NCBI RefSeq assembly: GCF_005502935.1
Contig: NZ_SCMP01000013.1
Span: 1 to 64,000, forward strand
DNA: 64,000 nt
Direction of reading: 5' to 3'
Origin: Pseudomonas sp. 2FG
Lineage (GTDB): Bacteria > Pseudomonadota > Gammaproteobacteria > Pseudomonadales > Pseudomonadaceae
The translations under genes and the position numbers were made by a program. Positions 1-9,494 of this stretch are shown piece after piece; within the stretch, counting starts at the first letter, position 1; every line of letters starts with the position of its first letter. The notes beneath the pieces are model-generated. The model searched no databases, was not told where the DNA came from, and saw nothing but the letters and a program-made list of their open reading frames with translations.

Positions 1-71
1 GTTATTACCGCGGTGAGCAGGCTTTCGATCCTGCTCGCCGCTGCAAAGAGGGTATCGAGCGCTGAGCCGCT

Positions 72-416
72 TTATTCCGGCATGTTCCAGGGTTGTAGGT
101 CGTAACCCTGTTGACTGAGCTCATCGCGGGACTTTTTCAGTACGCTGGCCAGTTGTTCTGGATCGGTATAGATGCTGCGGGACAGTTGTGTACGGCCAAG
201 CAGGCGAGTACTGGTACGGTCGATGACGCTAAGGCTCAGTTCGCCAGTGCCGTCTTGTGGAGCCCAGGCGACGCATTGGAATGGTTGAAACGCGCGGCTG
301 GCGATCAACAGTGCTTCGTTAAAACGGAGCGGGGTGTTCATGGGGTCGGTTTCTCCGAGTAGATCCCAATACAGTAAGCGGCCGCCGGCGCTAGACATAC
401 GCTGCTGGCCTGTCAT
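72..416 (-). CDS. Small hypothetical protein, 114 aa
   Basis: This is a soluble-looking 114-residue protein with no signal peptide, membrane segment or motif that I recognise. Its amino-acid composition and reading are coherent (for example WDLLGETDPMN and GYDLQPWNMPE), unlike the overlapping reading frames. Two starts are possible, the ATG at 416 and an in-frame ATG at 398; neither has a strong ribosome binding site. It stands alone at the window edge, and its upstream side faces a 700-base stretch without a clear gene. No function is proposed. Confidence 0.6.
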   Translation of the reverse strand: MTGQQRMSSAGGRLLYWDLLGETDPMNTPLRFNEALLIASRAFQPFQCVAWAPQDGTGELSLSVIDRTSTRLLGRTQLSRSIYTDPEQLASVLKKSRDELSQQGYDLQPWNMPE

Positions 417-1146
417 GGGTGTTGATGATCAGAACTGATCTGCAAGTCACATTGGGTCGCAGAATTGATGGACTATGTCGCGAAAATGATAGGTTTTCAG
501 GGTGTTGAGGATGATTTAGGGCGTTTGGCGGCATTTTGAGCTGAAGATGCCCTCTAAGGCGACGCAGCGAACGTGCTTTCTGAGCAGCAAATGGCAGTGC
601 CCTGACCTGATTTTTGAACTCGAAGGAGGACATTTTTGTCGCTGAGCAGCTTCCGCACACCCAATTTGACCCATGGGATTCAGAAGAAAAGACAAAAAAT
701 TCGACAGGGCTTTCGTCGGCACGCGAATGGCCGAAGAGCCAGTAATGGTGCCGGTTCGGCTGTCGCTTCTGGCCTTGAGCGACTGCTCGTGGCGGGTTTT
801 AGTCACTGCCGTTGGTCGGCAAAACTGCTCAAAAAATGAACGGATCCAGATTTTTCCGTTCAGAATAGCCAGTAGGTGACATGGGCCCAGATCCTCACCT
901 ACCCCCCAAAAGCGGAAGTGAAACCTCATATGCACGAAGTGCGAATGGGGGTTTTTATTACCTGAAAATGGAGATAACCGGATGATTGAAAGTTCGTTCG
1001 CTAGGCTCACTTTTTATCTCGATAGTGTAATGCCGCAAGATTAATTAATATAAATTGCTGGATTTTAATTGCAGTCGGTAATTAAAGAGTCCAGTTAAAT
1101 CATACTGAATCGCTTGTTGATTCATTATTAGAATAAAGAGGTAACC
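417..1146. other. Gene-poor stretch, possibly degraded DNA
   Basis: About 730 bases without a convincing gene. Several short open frames overlap here on both strands, the longest on the minus strand at 516-1010, but none has a recognisable domain, a good ribosome binding site or natural-looking composition. The last 130 bases before the gene at 1147 are AT-rich and probably hold its promoter. The middle part could be the remains of an inserted element, but no terminal repeats or transposase motifs were seen. Confidence 0.4.
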
Positions 1147-1815
1147 ATGGAACTCAATATAATTGCTTCGTTGTTAGAGCAAAAAGCGACCGTGGAGTTT
1201 TTGCGCTTAGGCGTTGTTTATTTTCACCTGATTGCCTGTTGTGTGGCGATTGGACTTGTTTTGACCAGTGACATTGCAATGGTCAAACAACTCCTTAAGG
1301 GGGATGCGTCAGGTCAGCACGATGATGCGCATATGGAAAGCCTGCAAAAAACAGTAGTGCTTGCTCTTGTAGCGCTCTGGATTACGGGCATTGCTATAGT
1401 CGGGATAGATTACGCCGGCAAGGGGATGGAGTATTTCCTCAACCCAAAGTTACAAGCCAAAGTTACTATAGTTATGCTGCTGACCTTTAACGGCGTCCTG
1501 TTGCATCGGGCTGTATTGCCTGCTCTGCAAAAAGCGGGTTCGTTGCTGAAGCTCTCCTTCAACCTGCGCATGCTGGCACTTTTCTCGGGAGCGTTGTCGG
1601 GCGTGTCGTGGTTCTATGCCACCCTGATGGGTGTTGGCCGCCCGCTGGCTTGGAAGTACTCGCTGGTGGAATTGCTGGCGGCCTATCCGGTCCTCATCGT
1701 CGGTGGATTCCTGGCGATGGTACTACTCACCAACTGGGCAAAAAGCAGAGACAGTGCAGGGCGCATGGAGCAAGGCACCTCGGCAGTAAGAAACACTGCT
1801 CTTGCTGCATGGTGA
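1147..1815 (+). CDS. Integral membrane protein, 222 aa, unknown function
   Basis: The protein has about five hydrophobic segments, near residues 21-41, 68-88, 105-127, 141-161 and 177-197, so it sits in the inner membrane. Histidines lie in or at the edge of segments 1 (H27) and 3 (H120), a pattern seen in haem-binding membrane proteins, but I see no family signature and make no functional call. A good ribosome binding site (GAGGT) precedes the ATG. It converges with the catalase-fold and cytochrome c genes and shares a hairpin with them. The AT-rich upstream DNA suggests its own promoter. The neighbourhood hints at a redox role, which is inference only. Confidence 0.75.
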   Translation: MELNIIASLLEQKATVEFLRLGVVYFHLIACCVAIGLVLTSDIAMVKQLLKGDASGQHDDAHMESLQKTVVLALVALWITGIAIVGIDYAGKGMEYFLNPKLQAKVTIVMLLTFNGVLLHRAVLPALQKAGSLLKLSFNLRMLALFSGALSGVSWFYATLMGVGRPLAWKYSLVELLAAYPVLIVGGFLAMVLLTNWAKSRDSAGRMEQGTSAVRNTALAAW

Positions 1816-1875
1816 GGCCAAGCTGAACAAGGACGTTCAGTCTTAGCAAATAACCCCATTGTTAGGTGTTATATG

Positions 1876-1944
1876 ACATGGCGGTCTCAGGCTTCAAATG
1901 CAACACCCGGGCAGGGTGCTGCTAGAAGTTTGAGATCGCCATGT
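1876..1944. terminator. Bidirectional hairpin between converging genes
   Basis: Arms of 14 bases at 1876-1889 and 1931-1944 (ACATGGCG followed by GTCTCA or its near-complement) pair with one mismatch. A smaller hairpin around ACACCC/GGGTGCT sits inside. A TTATTTTA run follows on the plus strand. It lies between the stop at 1815 and the converging stop at 1969, the expected place for a shared terminator. Confidence 0.65.
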
Positions 1945-1968
1945 TTATTTTAGGCGCTTGCTAGGTCT

Positions 1969-3105
1969 TTAATTCGAGCTGTTGCGCTCATGTCGATAAA
2001 CACTCACCGCTTCATAAACCGCTTTGCGCAAGCGATTTATCCCCCCGATCGGTCGATGTTCCGGCAGCGAATGCCAGGGATTAAACGATAGATTGTCGCA
2101 AAATAGATTCTGCTCGGTGCTATCAAAGTCTTGGGCCGGCAGTTTAATGGTCGCGACTGTCTCGAACGCTGCTACCGACTCATCCCACTCGACGCTGGTG
2201 TCCTCAATGGGCATGTAGTGTTCGGGGTTTTGCCGTTGTACTTGCAAGGCAAAGCAGGCCGGAACGCGGTCGAGGGAGAGTTGTTGATAAAGCGCGTTAC
2301 GTAGGAAGTTGGGTAAGTCATGGTTTTGCTTGGATAACTCGTAGTTCGGGCAATTCTCCGGGGTTGGGATGACGCGGTATTTGATGTTGTTTGGCCCGAG
2401 CTTGAACGGGGCGATGGAGTTGTAAGTCGTTGCCACCGGGCTTTCCGGTGCGGGGGCCAGCGTTTTCAGGGCGATGATCAGGTGACGCAATTCCCAACTG
2501 CGTGGGTCCCAGTTGGGAAAGAAGGCCAAGACTTTTTTGCCGCTGGCTTGGGCGGCGAAGTTGCTTTTGTACTCGGCGACGTCGCGGACGAAGAACGAGG
2601 GATGGTTGAACATCACGAAGTCTTGGTCGCCGGCGGTGCTCTGATTGGCCATCAGCTTCGCGCCGGGCACATCGAGCAGTTTGATCGCCATGCCACGAGC
2701 GTCGCGGGCACGGTCGAATTGTGGATAGGCGTTGCCGTTGGACAGGCGCATCCAGGCTTGCCAGGTTTTGCCCGGTTCGCTGAACACACCTTGACGCAAG
2801 GCTGGGTCGAGTTCCGCTAGCACGGTGAATTCGGCTTTCACGCAGCCGTGGGCTTTGGCATGGGCGTCACGCAGTACGCGGGTGTTGTCGCGGTGCTGTT
2901 CGACGACGCGGATGGCATCTTCGATGATGCCTTGGGTGAGGGCGGCTTCACCCGGCGGGATCCGTTCTTCGGCAGACACCGGGCCGGAAAATTTCCAGGC
3001 GTAGTAGAGGGAGCCAATGCCCCAGCCGCCGAGGCCGACGACCAGCAGAAGCACTATGAGTTTACCGAGCAAGTGGCCAAGCCAAAGCCAGCAGCGTTTG
3101 AGCAT
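1969..3105 (-). CDS. Membrane-anchored catalase-family haem protein
   Basis: The 378-residue protein has an N-terminal hydrophobic segment (about residues 14-36) without an obvious cleavage site, so it is probably anchored with its domain in the periplasm. The rest matches the small catalase-like family: H82 in DAHAKAHG aligns with the distal histidine of catalases, and RKAVY (R360, Y364) fits the RxxxY proximal haem-tyrosine motif near the C-terminus. It lacks the length of true catalases (about 480 residues or more), so peroxidase-like or lipid-hydroperoxide chemistry is as likely as classical catalase activity. It lies 88 bases downstream of the di-haem cytochrome c gene on the same strand and probably shares its transcript, suggesting that the two act together in the periplasm. 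Confidence 0.8.
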   Translation of the reverse strand: MLKRCWLWLGHLLGKLIVLLLVVGLGGWGIGSLYYAWKFSGPVSAEERIPPGEAALTQGIIEDAIRVVEQHRDNTRVLRDAHAKAHGCVKAEFTVLAELDPALRQGVFSEPGKTWQAWMRLSNGNAYPQFDRARDARGMAIKLLDVPGAKLMANQSTAGDQDFVMFNHPSFFVRDVAEYKSNFAAQASGKKVLAFFPNWDPRSWELRHLIIALKTLAPAPESPVATTYNSIAPFKLGPNNIKYRVIPTPENCPNYELSKQNHDLPNFLRNALYQQLSLDRVPACFALQVQRQNPEHYMPIEDTSVEWDESVAAFETVATIKLPAQDFDSTEQNLFCDNLSFNPWHSLPEHRPIGGINRLRKAVYEAVSVYRHERNSSN

Positions 3106-3156
3106 GGGGCGAGTCCTTGTTTGTTATGGGGTTTTCCGTGGAGGGATGTTTTCCCC

Positions 3157-3190
3157 TCACCCGAGTCCTCTCCCCAGCAGGGAGAGGGGA
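3157..3190. repeat. CCCTCACCC/CTCTCCC-type interspersed hairpin repeat
   Basis: The sequence holds an 8-bp inverted repeat, CCTCTCCC at 3167-3174 and GGGAGAGG at 3180-3187, with a 5-base loop, preceded by CCCTCACCC. Related repeats occur inside the 185-bp MITE at 22990-23174 and at 56360-56392. It lies between the cytochrome c and catalase-like genes, where it could act as an attenuator or transcript-stabilising structure. Confidence 0.6.
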
Positions 3191-3193
3191 TTG

Positions 3194-5068
3194 CTAGCCC
3201 TGACAACTGGGGCCTGGAGTCCAGGGTTTGGCTGCTATGGGTTTTAGTTGGCCTTCCAACTTGGCATTGCCCAGGGTCTTCAGGTACTCAAGCAGCGCCC
3301 AGCGTTCTTCGGGCTGTAGGGCGCGGCCGATAACGCCATCCTGACGGCAGCCATCGCGGAATTCGTGACCGCGATTACTGTTACCGGTGACGGTGGTTTT
3401 GAAGAGGAAACCGCCGTCGAACTTCTCGCTGTTAAAACCGACGCGCTGCGGGTCGTACTCGTGGTTGCCGACCCAGAACTGCTTCTCGCGTTCGGCGACG
3501 GGCGAGAGCAGTTGGAACAGCGTAGGCACCGAGCCGTTGTGTAGGAATGGCGGGGTGGCCCAGATGCCATCGAGTGGGCGAGCCTTGTAGCCACGCTTTT
3601 CCTGTACGCCGATGGGCAGGCCGTAGCCGTCCATGTTCCAGCGCTCCTCGGCTTGGATGCCGGCATCCTTATAGGCGCGGTTTTCCACGTAGGCGGTGAC
3701 GTAGGCCAGGCCTTTAGCGCTGGAGATGCGGGCAAAGTCGACTTTCTCCGGGTTGCCGTCGAGCAATTTGACCCCGAGCTTGCCCAGTTCGGCCTTGTTC
3801 CAGCCGAGCTTAGTGATATCGAAACGGTGATCGGCGATGTTGTCGGCGGCGGTGGGGTCGGTACCCACGATGCGCGTCGGCACAATGCGCATCCGCCATT
3901 CTGGATCGCGGGCTGGCGCCAGGCGTTCGTCCGGCGCTTTAGGGTTTGCGGCGTGGCAATAGGCGCAATTTTCAGTGAACAGCGCGCGGCCTCGACTGGC
4001 CAGTTCGAGGTCGACCTTGCCGAGCACGTCTTCTGGCCAGGTCGGCGGCTTCAGTTGCTTGAGGGTTTCCTCCAGGGTGTAGAGGTCGCGCAGGCGCACG
4101 CTGGAGGCATAGCGCTCGGCTTCCGGCACGGCATGGCCGTTGGTTTCGAATAGGCGCAGGGTGGCGCCGACGCCAAGGGCTTCGCCGATATTGCGCGCCA
4201 TTGGCTGCATGGCCGAGCCGTTCCACTGGACCCAGTCGAACTTCCAGATGTCCCAGACTTGCGGGTAGCTGACCGGGGCATTGCCGACGCGGTAGTTGCT
4301 GGGGTCAATCGCATCGCCGAACACGCTGTTGGCGATGCGGCCGAAGGCATCGGTGCGACCGAAGCCTTCTTCTGTGGGGTAGAGACCGCGATGGGTGTCG
4401 TTCCAGGCCTGGCCGAGGAGGCGGTTCAGTACGACTTTGAAGTCGTTGCGCAATTGGTCGCGACCCTTAGGGTACTGATGACCGAGCACCGTTTTGGCGA
4501 AGCGTTTGAACTTCAGCGGGTTGTAGTAGGTAAACGCCATGCTCATGCCGAGCGCTTGCCCAAAGCTGCCACCGCGCAGGGTCGGCACCGTGGAGGCCAG
4601 GGAGTGCAGGGCGGGGCCACCATCGATGCGCAGCGCATGGCCTTTATAACGCAACTCGCCGGTGTGGCAGGCGGCGCAACTGATGTCCAGGTATTGAGCG
4701 CCGGATTCGGCATCCTGATGGCGGGCGAAACCGACCGGCAGGTTCCCGGGATTAAGTGGCGTGGGTTGCTGCTGTGGCTCAGTCAGAAAGCCGAAGCGCG
4801 CGAGGTAATCGGGACTGGCGAATTTGTCTTGGCCGAAAGGTTGTTCCAGTGCGACGAACCAGTCGTAGCGCAGACCTTTCACTTGTGTGCCTTGCGGGGT
4901 GTAGTAGTAAGTCTGCCGCGCTGCTGGGCTCCACTGTTCAAGGTAGTGGAGCTGTTCAGGTTGCTGATAGCTCGGGAGGTTAGGGTTGGCAATGTAATAG
5001 AGCACCACGGCCAAGCCCGCCAATAGGGCAAACAGCAGCACAAGCAAGGAGCGGCGGAGGATTTGCAT
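3194..5068 (-). CDS. Large di-haem cytochrome c, peroxidase/RoxA-like
   Basis: A 624-residue exported protein. An N-terminal hydrophobic segment (about residues 8-27) acts as signal or anchor. Two covalent haem-c motifs are visible: CAACH at 131-135 and CAYCH at 368-372. The segment LDGIWATPPFLHNGSV (about residues 495-512) is typical of di-haem cytochrome c peroxidase relatives, which also include the rubber oxygenases RoxA/RoxB. The length is close to RoxA (about 650-690) and much greater than classical CcpA (about 340). Substrate is unknown: peroxide reduction or oxygenation of a hydrophobic substrate are both possible. It heads a minus-strand pair with the catalase-fold gene, and a divergent regulator starts 300 bases upstream. 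Confidence 0.82.
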   Translation of the reverse strand: MQILRRSLLVLLFALLAGLAVVLYYIANPNLPSYQQPEQLHYLEQWSPAARQTYYYTPQGTQVKGLRYDWFVALEQPFGQDKFASPDYLARFGFLTEPQQQPTPLNPGNLPVGFARHQDAESGAQYLDISCAACHTGELRYKGHALRIDGGPALHSLASTVPTLRGGSFGQALGMSMAFTYYNPLKFKRFAKTVLGHQYPKGRDQLRNDFKVVLNRLLGQAWNDTHRGLYPTEEGFGRTDAFGRIANSVFGDAIDPSNYRVGNAPVSYPQVWDIWKFDWVQWNGSAMQPMARNIGEALGVGATLRLFETNGHAVPEAERYASSVRLRDLYTLEETLKQLKPPTWPEDVLGKVDLELASRGRALFTENCAYCHAANPKAPDERLAPARDPEWRMRIVPTRIVGTDPTAADNIADHRFDITKLGWNKAELGKLGVKLLDGNPEKVDFARISSAKGLAYVTAYVENRAYKDAGIQAEERWNMDGYGLPIGVQEKRGYKARPLDGIWATPPFLHNGSVPTLFQLLSPVAEREKQFWVGNHEYDPQRVGFNSEKFDGGFLFKTTVTGNSNRGHEFRDGCRQDGVIGRALQPEERWALLEYLKTLGNAKLEGQLKPIAAKPWTPGPSCQG

Positions 5069-5370
5069 CGGATACTTCCTTGTAGCTTTCTTATGTACCT
5101 GACGTTATGCCAAGCAATTCGGCTATTGGCAAGATGCTATTACTGCGTCGGAGAAGTGCCTGCCTAGTAGCTCGCTGAGGCATCGCGCTTTGCTTACGAC
5201 TCGACATCGACTTGGGCCAGTTCGGTGCGAAGATCCTCATGTGCGCTAAGCGGAATAGGCTTTATAGAGAAACGATCCAAACTGCGTCAAAGATGTTGCT
5301 AGCGTTACAGGTACGCGCGCCAAACTATTGTTTTTAATAAGTTTACAAAAAATGGCGCCAAGGATTGAGC
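5069..5370. other. Divergent intergenic region, 302 bases
   Basis: This region separates the minus-strand cytochrome c gene from the plus-strand sigma-54-type regulator and must carry promoters for both. The end nearest the regulator is AT-rich (around 5325-5350). I could not identify a convincing -24/-12 element or a palindromic operator by eye. Confidence 0.4.
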
Positions 5371-6696
5371 ATGCTTGAGGACGTCATACCTGCGCCTCGC
5401 CGCCTCTTGGTGGTGGATCCCTGCCATGAATGTGCGCGCCTTCTTTCGTACCTGCGTGCAGGAGGCTGGAGGGTGGAAAGCTGTGCCCTGGAAAAAGCCG
5501 CTGAGAGGGACTGCGATGTTGGCCTACTGCGCCTGCAAGCACTCAGTTTCCGTCCGCAGCAGATCAAGGAGTTGATTCGCAGCAGTGCTGCAGCATGGAT
5601 CATCGCGTTGACTCCCAATGAACTGAACCTGCACGGCATTGGTGATTTTGTCGGTGAGTGGTTTTTTGACGTTCACACCTTGCCCTTTGACGTTGCTCGT
5701 CTGAAGGTTGCCCTTGGACGCGCCTGCATGGCGCGCCTACATGAGTTGGGTAGCAGCAGAAATCCGGCTTCTGAATACGAATTACTGGGTAACAGCCGGC
5801 GCATGAAGGAGCTGCGCAAGCTGTTGATCAAGCTGGGGCCAATCGCTTTACCGGTGCTTATCCGCGGCGAAAGTGGAACCGGTAAAGAACTAGTGGCCCG
5901 CACCCTGCATGCTCACTCGCGACGCCCATCGGGGCCATTTGTAGGGCTCAACTGTGCCGCGATCTCCGAGCCTCTGCTGCAGTCCAAGTTATTTGGTCAC
6001 GAGGAGGGCGCCTTTACGGAGGGTTTTCGACGCACAATCGGCGGCATCGAGTCTGCGGATGGCGGGACTTTGTTTCTTGACGAGATCGACAGCCTTTCTT
6101 TGAAATTACAGGCCAATCTATTGCGCTTTTTGCAGGGGATGCAAAGCGGAGGTATCGGCGCTACTCAGTCCTTTTCTGTCAATGTTCGGCTGCTTGCGGC
6201 GACCGACCTCGATCTGGAACACGCCATTCGGCAGAAGCGTTTCCGTGAGGATCTTTACTACCAATTCAATGTGTTGCATGTGCAAACCGCTCCATTGCGC
6301 GAGCGGAGGATGGATATCCCGTTTCTGGCGGATCACTTAGCCTCGCTCCATTCGGTAGAAGTCGGCCGTTGTCTGCGACACTTCAGCGAGGCGGCACTCG
6401 AGGCGATGCTTAAGCATCCCTGGCCGGGGAATGTTCGCGAACTGTCCAACCGAGTGCGTCGCGCTTTGGTGCTGGCCGAAGGGCGGCAGATTGAGGCGCT
6501 GGATCTCGGACTGGAAAAAGAGCAGAACCTGGAACCTGCCATCGGCACCCTGAACGAATACATCTTCCGGGCTGAGCGCTTGGCGCTTAACGATGTGTTA
6601 ACCCGCTATTCCGGCAATATGAGCGAAGCGGCGCGCGTGCTAGGGATATCCCGTCCAACGTTCTACCGCTTGTTGCACAAACACCAGATACGTTAA
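5371..6696 (+). CDS. Sigma-54-type AAA+ activator with variant GAFTGA loop
   Basis: The domain order is a degenerate receiver-like N-terminus (about 1-125), a central AAA+ domain (about 138-375) and a C-terminal Fis-type helix-turn-helix (about 415-441, ending [14 protein letters not shown]). Numbering from the TTG at 5365, Walker A GESGTGKE is at 168-175 and Walker B TLFLDEID at 235-242. The loop that contacts sigma-54, normally GAFTGA, reads GAFTEG at 215-220. The receiver lacks the usual acidic pocket, as in VpsR- or FleQ-type regulators that respond to other signals. The start is taken at ATG 5371 because AAGGA sits seven bases upstream; TTG 5365 is the alternative. It lies between the redox pair and the secretion operon and may control either. 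Confidence 0.85.
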   Translation: MLEDVIPAPRRLLVVDPCHECARLLSYLRAGGWRVESCALEKAAERDCDVGLLRLQALSFRPQQIKELIRSSAAAWIIALTPNELNLHGIGDFVGEWFFDVHTLPFDVARLKVALGRACMARLHELGSSRNPASEYELLGNSRRMKELRKLLIKLGPIALPVLIRGESGTGKELVARTLHAHSRRPSGPFVGLNCAAISEPLLQSKLFGHEEGAFTEGFRRTIGGIESADGGTLFLDEIDSLSLKLQANLLRFLQGMQSGGIGATQSFSVNVRLLAATDLDLEHAIRQKRFREDLYYQFNVLHVQTAPLRERRMDIPFLADHLASLHSVEVGRCLRHFSEAALEAMLKHPWPGNVRELSNRVRRALVLAEGRQIEALDLGLEKEQNLEPAIGTLNEYIFRAERLALNDVLTRYSGNMSEAARVLGISRPTFYRLLHKHQIR

Positions 6697-6811
6697 GCCA
6701 ACACAACTAATTGCGGCTCGGGTTAGCCTGGCTATAAGAAATGAGCTGACTGCAAAGCTGCGGACAGCAGCACAGGGACTCGCTCTCCTTGACCTTTGAA
6801 ACACCTGGTCT

Positions 6812-8146
6812 TTAAAACAACAGTTCCGGGCCGAGATAGGCATTGGCCTGATCGATGTCGTCATCGCCCAGCGCGCCGATGGCGGAGGCTAGTCGCAACT
6901 TGGAGAGCAGATACTTCAGTTTCGCTTCGAACAGGTTACGCCGAGCGGTGAACACCAGCTCCTCGGCGTTGAGAATATCGACGTTGGTGCTGCTGCCTGC
7001 GAGAAAGCCTTTTTTCGATGAATCGAGTGACTTTTCACTGGAACTCACCGCTTTTTCCAGCGCCCTGACTCGGGCCTCACCACTTTGCACACCGCGAAAT
7101 TCACGCGTTGTGCCGGAGATGATCTCTTCGCGAGCGGCATTCAATTCTTCTTCAGCCTGGTCTCTGCTCGCCACCGTCTGACGAGCCCGTGCACTGACGT
7201 AGCCACCGCTGAACAGCGGGATATTCATCTCTACCCCGACCGAGCCGTAGCGGTTGCGTTGGTTCAGGGTGGACACCGACTCGCTTTCCCCAGAGGTGTA
7301 ACCCAGCACGAAATCCAGTGTGGGCCAGTGCCCGGCTTTGGCTTTGTTCACTTCTTCTTCTGCTGCATTCACGCTGTAACGCCGAGCTTGTAGCACCGGG
7401 TTATCGCTCTGTGCCTTGATAATCCAATCCGGCAGGCTGCCGGGCTCCAGTGGAGGGGTCGGGAAACCTTCGCGCAGAGTGGCGAGCTGCTCGGGCACCT
7501 CACCGAGGTACTCCTGTAATAGGCGTCTAGCCACCAGCAGGCTGTCCTGCGCCTCGATCAGCTCGGCCAGTGCCAGGTCTCGCCGCGCAGTCGCTTCATC
7601 GACATCGGTGATGGTGCCGTCGCCAAGGTCAAAGCGCCGTTGTGCCGAGGCTACCTGCTGCTCGAAGGCCTTGAGCTTGGCTTTAGCCAATTCAATGGTC
7701 TTGTGCGCTAACAAAACGTCGAAATAACGTCCAGCAAGACGCACAGCAGCATCCTGGGTCTTGGCATCGAACACCGCCACGCTGTAGTCAGCCTGTTGCT
7801 TGCCCTGGCGATACTCGGCCATCTTTTGCTTGTTGAAGAGGGCTTGGCGCAGTTGCACCGTTCCACCCTTGGACTCGTAGTGGAGATCGTTCTCGACAGT
7901 GCGCCCTAAGGCGTTTGGTTCTTCCTGGGTGCCGTTGACGTGGTGATCGTATGCGCTGGCGTTGATCTGCGGCAGCAGGCCGGCCTGGCCAAGTGCGCGG
8001 TTTTCTTCACCCGCTTCCTTTTCATGTACGGCAGCCAGGTAGGTTGGTCCCTGATACTGCAGAAGGTGCCAGGCTTCTCGGAGGTCCAGTGCCTGCACCG
8101 GAAGGGCGATACAGGCGAGGCCCACGAGTATGAGGCGAGGAGCCAT
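6812..8146 (-). CDS. TolC/AprF-family outer-membrane protein of type I secretion
   Basis: A 444-residue protein with a signal peptide (about residues 1-19, cut near VQA-LD) and two long heptad-rich helical halves, the pattern of the TolC channel-tunnel family. Conserved-looking features include VQLRQALFNKQ, the RRFDLGDGTITDVDEA segment, and the matching second-half SKKGFLAGSSTNVDILNAE. It forms the outer-membrane exit duct of a type I secretion system. It is the last gene of a tight minus-strand operon, its ATG one base after the stop of the adaptor gene. The operon is divergent from the giant RTX peroxidase, the most likely cargo. Confidence 0.92.
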   Translation of the reverse strand: MAPRLILVGLACIALPVQALDLREAWHLLQYQGPTYLAAVHEKEAGEENRALGQAGLLPQINASAYDHHVNGTQEEPNALGRTVENDLHYESKGGTVQLRQALFNKQKMAEYRQGKQQADYSVAVFDAKTQDAAVRLAGRYFDVLLAHKTIELAKAKLKAFEQQVASAQRRFDLGDGTITDVDEATARRDLALAELIEAQDSLLVARRLLQEYLGEVPEQLATLREGFPTPPLEPGSLPDWIIKAQSDNPVLQARRYSVNAAEEEVNKAKAGHWPTLDFVLGYTSGESESVSTLNQRNRYGSVGVEMNIPLFSGGYVSARARQTVASRDQAEEELNAAREEIISGTTREFRGVQSGEARVRALEKAVSSSEKSLDSSKKGFLAGSSTNVDILNAEELVFTARRNLFEAKLKYLLSKLRLASAIGALGDDDIDQANAYLGPELLF

Positions 8147-8147
8147 C

Positions 8148-9494
8148 TCACTGCTCCTTGAAGGAACTGTCGACCCGGTCGAGCAGGGGCTTCATCAGGT
8201 AACTCATCAGGCTGCGCTCCCCCGTCTTGATGGTGACGGTAGCTGGCATGCCTGCGCGGATTCGGTTGGCCCCGAGCATGGACATGCCGGCGGGGGTCAC
8301 TTCGATCTGTGCGAGGTAGAAGGGCTGCTTGTTTTCCTCGTCGATCAGCCGGTCGGCCGAGACGGTCAGCACCGTGCCTGGAATGTTAGGGGTCTGCGCA
8401 TGGTTGAAGGCGGGGAAGGCAATGTCTACCTGCAGCCCTGGCACCATTTTGTCAATCGCTTGAACTGGGATCATGGCGTCGACCTGTAAGGGTTCATTGG
8501 CCGGCACAATGTCCATGATTTTGAAACCTGGCTGAATCACTCCGCCGATGGTCGAGATGCTGAGCCCTTGCACCATGCCATCAATCGGCGAGCGAATTAC
8601 GGTGTGCTTGACCTGGTAATCAAGCGCTTGTAGCCGGTCGGCAAGCGCGGTGTTTTCCTTTTGTACGTCAGTCAGCAGTGACTGCACTTCTTTACGGTAG
8701 TCGTACTCACGCTGGAGAATGCGCAGTTTGAGTTCGGCGATCTGGCCACGGGTGCGAGCAATGTTGTTGATGTTCTCCGCTTGAGAGGCGTTCAGCTCAG
8801 CGGCGCTTCGCTCGAGTTCGAGCATCCGGTTCCGTGGGATGTAGCCCTCGGCAGCGAGGCTGCGAGCACCGTCCAGCTCCTGCTGAAGGAATTTGAGCTG
8901 GCCTGCGCGCGCGGCATAAATTTGCTGCAAACCCTTGATTTGCCCTTCGGCGGACTTGAGTGTCTCTTGCAGGATGCTGACTTCGCCGGCGAGCCCCGTG
9001 AGGCGGGTTGCGAATAGGCGTCGCTGTAGGGTGAGCGAGGCGACGAGGCGTGGGTCGGCCTTGAAACGATCAATCAGTGCCGGGTCGAACGTCACGTCGC
9101 TCAAGCCGTCGCGCTCAGCTTCCAGCCGATTCTCAACGGTCTTGCTGACAATGTACTGGGCGCTGACCACGCCTTGCTCGGAGATCGCCTGGGTCGAATC
9201 GAGTCGCACCAGCTCCTGACCCTTTTTGACGCTGTCGCCCTCGCGCACCAGAATGGCGTCGATGGTGCCGCCGGTAAGATGCTGGATGGTCTTGCGGTTG
9301 CTCGTCACCTTGACGGTGGCGGTAGCGACCACCCCGGCATCCAGTGGCGCCAGCCATGACCATAACAAGAAGCCACCGAAGCCCAGTAACACCAGCAATA
9401 CCCCCCAGCGCGCAGGTTTGCGATCGTCGACGTCGATGCCTAGCGCAGCATTGGCCAGGACCAGATTCTTGTGCTCAATATTTAACGTGGTCAT
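8148..9494 (-). CDS. HlyD/AprE-family periplasmic adaptor
   Basis: A 448-residue membrane fusion protein. A short cytoplasmic N-terminus is followed by one membrane segment (about residues 30-50), a lipoyl-like half (GGTIDAILVREGDSVKKGQ), a long coiled-coil hairpin (about 150-290), the second lipoyl half (VIRSPIDGMVQGL) and a beta-barrel C-terminus. It links the ABC exporter to the TolC-type channel. Its ATG follows directly on the TAA of the exporter gene, so translation is coupled. Confidence 0.92.
   Translation of the reverse strand: MTTLNIEHKNLVLANAALGIDVDDRKPARWGVLLVLLGFGGFLLWSWLAPLDAGVVATATVKVTSNRKTIQHLTGGTIDAILVREGDSVKKGQELVRLDSTQAISEQGVVSAQYIVSKTVENRLEAERDGLSDVTFDPALIDRFKADPRLVASLTLQRRLFATRLTGLAGEVSILQETLKSAEGQIKGLQQIYAARAGQLKFLQQELDGARSLAAEGYIPRNRMLELERSAAELNASQAENINNIARTRGQIAELKLRILQREYDYRKEVQSLLTDVQKENTALADRLQALDYQVKHTVIRSPIDGMVQGLSISTIGGVIQPGFKIMDIVPANEPLQVDAMIPVQAIDKMVPGLQVDIAFPAFNHAQTPNIPGTVLTVSADRLIDEENKQPFYLAQIEVTPAGMSMLGANRIRAGMPATVTIKTGERSLMSYLMKPLLDRVDSSFKEQ

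Noticed and set aside
516..1010. 164-codon minus-strand open frame
   Set aside because: No domain, no ribosome binding site and unnatural composition. It overlaps other short frames, so it was treated as non-coding.
4259..5026. 255-codon plus-strand open frame
   Set aside because: Antisense to the di-haem cytochrome c gene, with no domain or start signal.
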